Assembly (NCBI GenBank): GCA_023957775.1
Contig: JAMLGR010000019.1
Location: forward strand, 20,127-84,126
Reading direction: 5' to 3'
DNA from: Fimbriimonadaceae bacterium
GTDB lineage: Bacteria > Armatimonadota > Fimbriimonadia > Fimbriimonadales > Fimbriimonadaceae
DNA length: 64,000 nt
Both the position numbers and the translations under genes were made by a program. The notes under the pieces are model-generated. The model did no database searches and was not told the origin of the DNA. It was given only the letters and a program-made list of their open reading frames with translations. Shown one piece after another: positions 62,607-64,000 of the stretch (positions are counted from its first letter, which is position 1; every line of letters starts with the position of its first letter).

Positions 62607-63011
62607 TCACTGGAGTGCTTCGAGGAGCTGCCCTGGGTTGAAGGGTTTGAAAAGGCGCAGCCTCACGTTGGGAGGCTTTCCGCCTGGCGGCCATCGCGGG
62701 TCGTCGTCGTCGATGTCTCGTTCGACGGAGAGAAGCACGACTGGAATGTCGCACAACTCGGGGTCCCGAGCCATGGCGTCGAGGACTTCCCACCCGCTCA
62801 CGACGGGCATGAGCGTGTCAAGAACGACTAGGTGCGGCTTGTCTGCACGCATCTTGACCAGTGCTTCGACCCCGTCGAAAGCCGTGTCGATCGTGTAGCC
62901 TTGGCGTTCGAGATTCACCTGGATCAGCCGCACGATATGCCGCTCGTCGTCCACGACGAGAATGCGTTGCGGCCTCCCCATCCAGCCTGATTCAGGAGCG
63001 AGTGAAACCAC
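62607..63011 (-). CDS. Single-domain response regulator receiver protein
   Basis: 134 residues, only a CheY-like receiver: acidic pocket ILVVDDERH, phospho-acceptor Asp in HLVVLDTLMPVVSGWEVL, Ser in VVLLSVERD and Lys in RLFKPFNPGQLLE. No output domain, and no kinase is nearby. The GTG at 63011 sits 6 nt behind a GATAAT box (63018-63023); an ATG at 62981 is the alternative start. Confidence 0.9.
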   Translation of the reverse strand: MVSLAPESGWMGRPQRILVVDDERHIVRLIQVNLERQGYTIDTAFDGVEALVKMRADKPHLVVLDTLMPVVSGWEVLDAMARDPELCDIPVVLLSVERDIDDDDPRWPPGGKPPNVRLRLFKPFNPGQLLEALQ

Positions 63012-63017
63012 AAGCCT

Positions 63018-63023
63018 ATTATC
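63018..63023 (-). promoter_or_regulatory. -10 box of leaderless receiver gene
   Basis: GATAAT on the minus strand, 6 nt before the GTG at 63011 and directly after the stop of the upstream gene. Confidence 0.5.
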
Positions 63024-63863
63024 TCATCGTCTCCCTCGGCACCCTCTCTGGCTCACCGCTTCGTACATCAGCACCGTTCCTGCCATCGCGACATTGATCG
63101 AGTCCGTTCCCGCGGACATGGGAATGCGAACAAACCCGTCGCACGAGTCGCGTTGTGCTTCGGAGAGTCCCTCGCGCTCGCTCCCCAGCATCAGCAGGAC
63201 CGGGCGGCGAAGGCTCACGCGCCGCACCTCGGTCGGCGCCTTGGGGCAGGCTCCCAATACGGTGAGCTCGTACCGCCGGTTCCAAGAGCGGAACGCGCGA
63301 TGCGAAGTCTGTACAATCCTCAAGGAAAACACGCCTCCCATCGACGCCCGGACGGATTGCGGTGCGTAGACATCGGTTCGGTCCCTTGGAGGGCCGAACA
63401 CCATCAGGCCGCTTGCCCCGAACGCAGCGGCCGAACGCATCAGCGTCCCCAGATTCCCAGGCGTCCGTAGGTTCTCGACGCCGATCCAAAGGTCGCGTTG
63501 CCCGACGTGACTGGGAAGAGGATCCCACCGCTGAGGGCACACAAGGAGGACACCCTTGGGCTCCCTCGCAGCGGAGAAGGACTGGAAGTCGGCGCGGGAC
63601 ACTTCGAGTAACGGAATGCCTCGGTCCTTCGCGAACTCATCCATCTCGCACCTGGCGGGGTACGAAAGCAGCGATGGGCTTCTCGCCAATCCGAGGATGG
63701 GGGTGGCGTTCGCCACTGCGGAGTGGAAGGAGCGGAGCCCTTCGGCGGGGAAGAGGCCCAGGCGATCACGGATCGACCGGTCGCCGAGGGAAACGAGGAA
63801 CTCGGCGGTCAACCGAGGAAGCGGTTGGGCGCGGGGAGCGCGCGGCTTGGGATCAAGCCGCAT
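63024..63863 (-). CDS. SpoU (TrmH) family RNA 2'-O-methyltransferase
   Basis: 279 residues. Methylates 2'-OH of tRNA or rRNA with SAM. SPOUT knot motifs: NLRTPGNLGTLMRSAAAFG (motif 1), LMLGSEREGLSEAQRDSC (motif 2) and DSINVAMAGTVLMYEA (motif 3). An N-terminal substrate-binding domain (about 20-110) precedes them. AGGAGG abuts the ATG, an unusually short spacing. Lies 12 bp upstream of the receiver gene on the same strand. Confidence 0.93.
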   Translation of the reverse strand: MRLDPKPRAPRAQPLPRLTAEFLVSLGDRSIRDRLGLFPAEGLRSFHSAVANATPILGLARSPSLLSYPARCEMDEFAKDRGIPLLEVSRADFQSFSAAREPKGVLLVCPQRWDPLPSHVGQRDLWIGVENLRTPGNLGTLMRSAAAFGASGLMVFGPPRDRTDVYAPQSVRASMGGVFSLRIVQTSHRAFRSWNRRYELTVLGACPKAPTEVRRVSLRRPVLLMLGSEREGLSEAQRDSCDGFVRIPMSAGTDSINVAMAGTVLMYEAVSQRGCRGRR

Positions 63864-63920
63864 CCTCCTGGCGCAGAGTCGCGCGGGTCTCGGTGCTCAA
63901 CATGAGGAGAATTGTACCGG

Positions 63921-63944
63921 GAGGTGTAATCGAGCGGTTACAAT
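63921..63944 (+). promoter_or_regulatory. Promoter region of gene at right edge
   Basis: TACAAT at 63939-63944 is a -10 candidate. It overlaps an imperfect inverted repeat TGTAATC-gagc-GGTTACA, which could be an operator. A TTGTAC lies 21 bp upstream, too far for a normal -35. Confidence 0.45.
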
Positions 63945-63988
63945 GGACCTTCGTGAAGGGACCGATACGGTTCCGCAGGAGGTAACAA

Positions 63989-64000
63989 ATGACTCGAAGA
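63989..64000 (+). CDS. Start of a gene cut by the window edge
   Basis: ATG preceded by GCAGGAGGTAACAA, a strong ribosome binding site. Only four codons (MTRR) are visible, so no product can be named. Confidence 0.5.

Overview
The window is a stretch of GC-rich bacterial chromosome with tight gene spacing. No rRNA, tRNA or CRISPR array was recognised. Two exported proteins end in PEP-CTERM sorting tails, many proteins carry signal peptides or lipoboxes, exported peptidases and beta-propellers are abundant, and many starts sit 4-8 nt behind a lone -10 box (leaderless transcripts). My best guess, from overall style and not from any search, is Armatimonadota (Fimbriimonadia-like). I hold the phylum only loosely.

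Layout. (1) 1-812: 3' part of a divergent metK whose reading frame contains a palindromic GC-rich repeat. (2) 839-11.4 kb: an accessory, probably defence-related island. It holds a type II restriction-modification pair (C5 methyltransferase plus putative endonuclease), a PD-(D/E)xK nuclease fused to an EVE-like domain, a NERD-nuclease/superfamily 1 helicase preceded by three small genes and an eight-repeat helix-turn-helix-like protein, a protein of an uncharacterised family, and a TacA/TacT-type toxin-antitoxin module. A 134-bp direct duplication brackets about 3.9 kb of this island. (3) 11.5-16.1 kb: a 1,500-residue beta-helix-like protein with C-terminal membrane segments. (4) 16.3-33.4 kb: mixed genes, namely a secreted transglutaminase-like protein, a P-type cation ATPase, a BlaI/BlaR1 regulator pair whose BlaR1 carries a TolB-like propeller, two 125-residue paralogues flanking that region, exported proteins, glutamate dehydrogenase, a Gfo/Idh/MocA oxidoreductase, CsaA and a PEP-CTERM protein. 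(5) 33.4-38.4 kb: a SUF iron-sulphur operon (sufC-sufD-sufS-sufU-sufT-rrf2-A-type carrier) with translational coupling and no sufB. (6) 39.0-42.4 kb: a circularly permuted ATP-grasp / alpha-E / transglutaminase operon, a predicted peptide ligation system; the transglutaminase ends in seven glutamines. (7) 42.4-55.6 kb: exported peptide-degradation genes (two S9 peptidases, two S15/CocE-type hydrolases, one M3 oligopeptidase) with a TylF-type methyltransferase and MsrB. (8) 55.6-64 kb: DoxX, a double HD-GYP protein, two membrane proteins, an SDR39U1-type epimerase, a cupin, a receiver protein and a SpoU RNA methyltransferase.

How parts work together. The SUF genes form one coupled operon that probably includes its own Rrf2 regulator. 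The ATP-grasp trio is a self-contained operon. BlaI-BlaR1 is a classic repressor/sensor-protease pair. In the island, the five minus-strand genes from 8998 down to 5066 read as one transcription unit ending in the NERD helicase, which makes the repeat protein plus small proteins plus helicase a candidate undescribed defence system. Small palindromic elements (a MITE-like element, hairpin tandem repeats, heptad repeats, 27-bp hairpins) occupy many gene junctions.
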